From positions 1-64,000 of the forward strand of contig JAGBVR010000007.1 of NCBI GenBank assembly GCA_017630215.1: a stretch of 64,000 nt of DNA, written 5' to 3'. Position numbers and translations under genes: made by a program. This document shows positions 63,662 to 64,000 of this stretch, piece by piece. The stretch comes from Bacteroidales bacterium. Its GTDB lineage: Bacteria > Bacteroidota > Bacteroidia > Bacteroidales > UBA932. A model generated the notes under the pieces. That model did no database searches and was not told the origin of the DNA. It saw nothing but the letters and a program-made list of their open reading frames with translations. Each line of letters begins with the position of its first letter. Within the stretch, counting starts at the first letter, position 1.

Positions 63662-64000
63662 TTAGTTTACTCCAGCTGTCTTGATCTCAGAAATATACTT
63701 CACCGGATAGTCCAGTTTATCAGGGTCAAGAACGAAGACCTGATACTGCTTTCCGCCCTCATAAACTCTGACTACAATATGTCCCCATGGCTTGAAATGT
63801 GACCATAATTCCTCACTGAGCTTCTCACGGGCCTTGTCCACTGTAATGTAGAACTCACCCATGTCAGGCCATACGAGAGGGTCCGTCATTCTTGTCATTG
63901 TAGAAGGGACAGGATGGTTGTTGCTTCTTGCGTCAATCACCACCACCTCTGGAGACAAGGTATTGAGAAAGAATCCGTTGCAGGTATCATAATACCCATG
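63662..64000 (-). CDS. C-terminal part of a probable MBL-fold hydrolase (cut by the window edge)
   Basis: The reading frame is open to the right edge; 112 codons are visible. The sequence HGYYDTCNGFFLNTLSPEVVVIDARSNNH (cut here to core SPEVVVIDARSNNHP) resembles the end of ComEC-type metallo-beta-lactamase-fold domains, where a His-Gly-x pair and an NN-HP segment close the active site. The rest (GEFYITVDKAREKL, HIVVRVYEGGKQY) is a beta-rich tail. The gene lies 7 bp upstream of the phosphoesterase gene on the same strand, so it may be part of that operon. Confidence 0.6.
   Translation of the reverse strand, partial: HGYYDTCNGFFLNTLSPEVVVIDARSNNHPVPSTMTRMTDPLVWPDMGEFYITVDKAREKLSEELWSHFKPWGHIVVRVYEGGKQYQVFVLDPDKLDYPVKYISEIKTAGVN

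Overview
The window looks like chromosomal DNA of a member of the Bacteroidota, most likely order Bacteroidales (inference). The support is repeated -7 boxes of the form TAnnTTTG, sometimes with TTTG about 19 bp upstream, and gene families largely restricted to this phylum: DUF4493, PCMD-type and fimbrillin lipoproteins, BACON domains, DUF4831, TIGR02757, a SecA of about 1,090 residues and a DUF1573 protein. A genus cannot be fixed from the sequence alone. No rRNA operon, CRISPR array, intact insertion sequence or prophage is visible.

Layout. Positions 1-861 hold no supportable gene but contain a series of hairpins and short repeats. Positions 862-8657 (minus) carry an M48 lipoprotein protease, a bactofilin, secA, and a pdxA-rnhA-rmlC-rmlD run. 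Positions 8827-14140 (plus) carry recG, a WYL regulator and an S9 peptidase. A hairpin-rich element and a minus-strand tRNA-Arg(CCG) follow, then fabD, nifJ (pyruvate:ferredoxin oxidoreductase), a short LysR-like regulator, an M16 peptidase, and a 56-residue ferredoxin that is a plausible electron acceptor for NifJ. A DUF1573 lipoprotein or periplasmic protein is translationally coupled to a predicted metal exporter with a His-rich loop.

Positions 25209-36382 form the main accessory region: seven tightly packed minus-strand genes for secreted proteins. Six have lipoprotein signals (DUF4493, fimbrillin-like, DUF4493 plus PCMD-like) and one is a predicted outer-membrane beta-barrel. A divergent BACON/Ig-like lipoprotein starts from a promoter that mirrors the operon promoter. 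This reads as a cell-surface assembly, perhaps pilus-like or carbohydrate-binding.

Positions 38003-63654 are mostly housekeeping: parE, a PlsC-like acyltransferase with an acyl-CoA synthetase, the rpsF-rpsR-rplI operon with a leader hairpin, PepD, DUF4831, an LpxL-like acyltransferase, two tandem POT peptide transporters, TIGR02757, a zeta-toxin-like kinase coupled to TldD/TldE, a SlyD-like PPIase with a metal-binding tail, a GT2 glycosyltransferase, TrkA and an ABC-F ATPase. The right end has two paralogous secreted calcineurin-like phosphoesterases, one fused to a glycerophosphodiester phosphodiesterase domain, and the 3' part of a likely MBL-fold hydrolase cut by the window edge.

Metabolically the window suggests an anaerobe living on peptides and pyruvate: POT transporters, PepD and the S9 and M16 peptidases handle peptides, while NifJ plus ferredoxin oxidise pyruvate.
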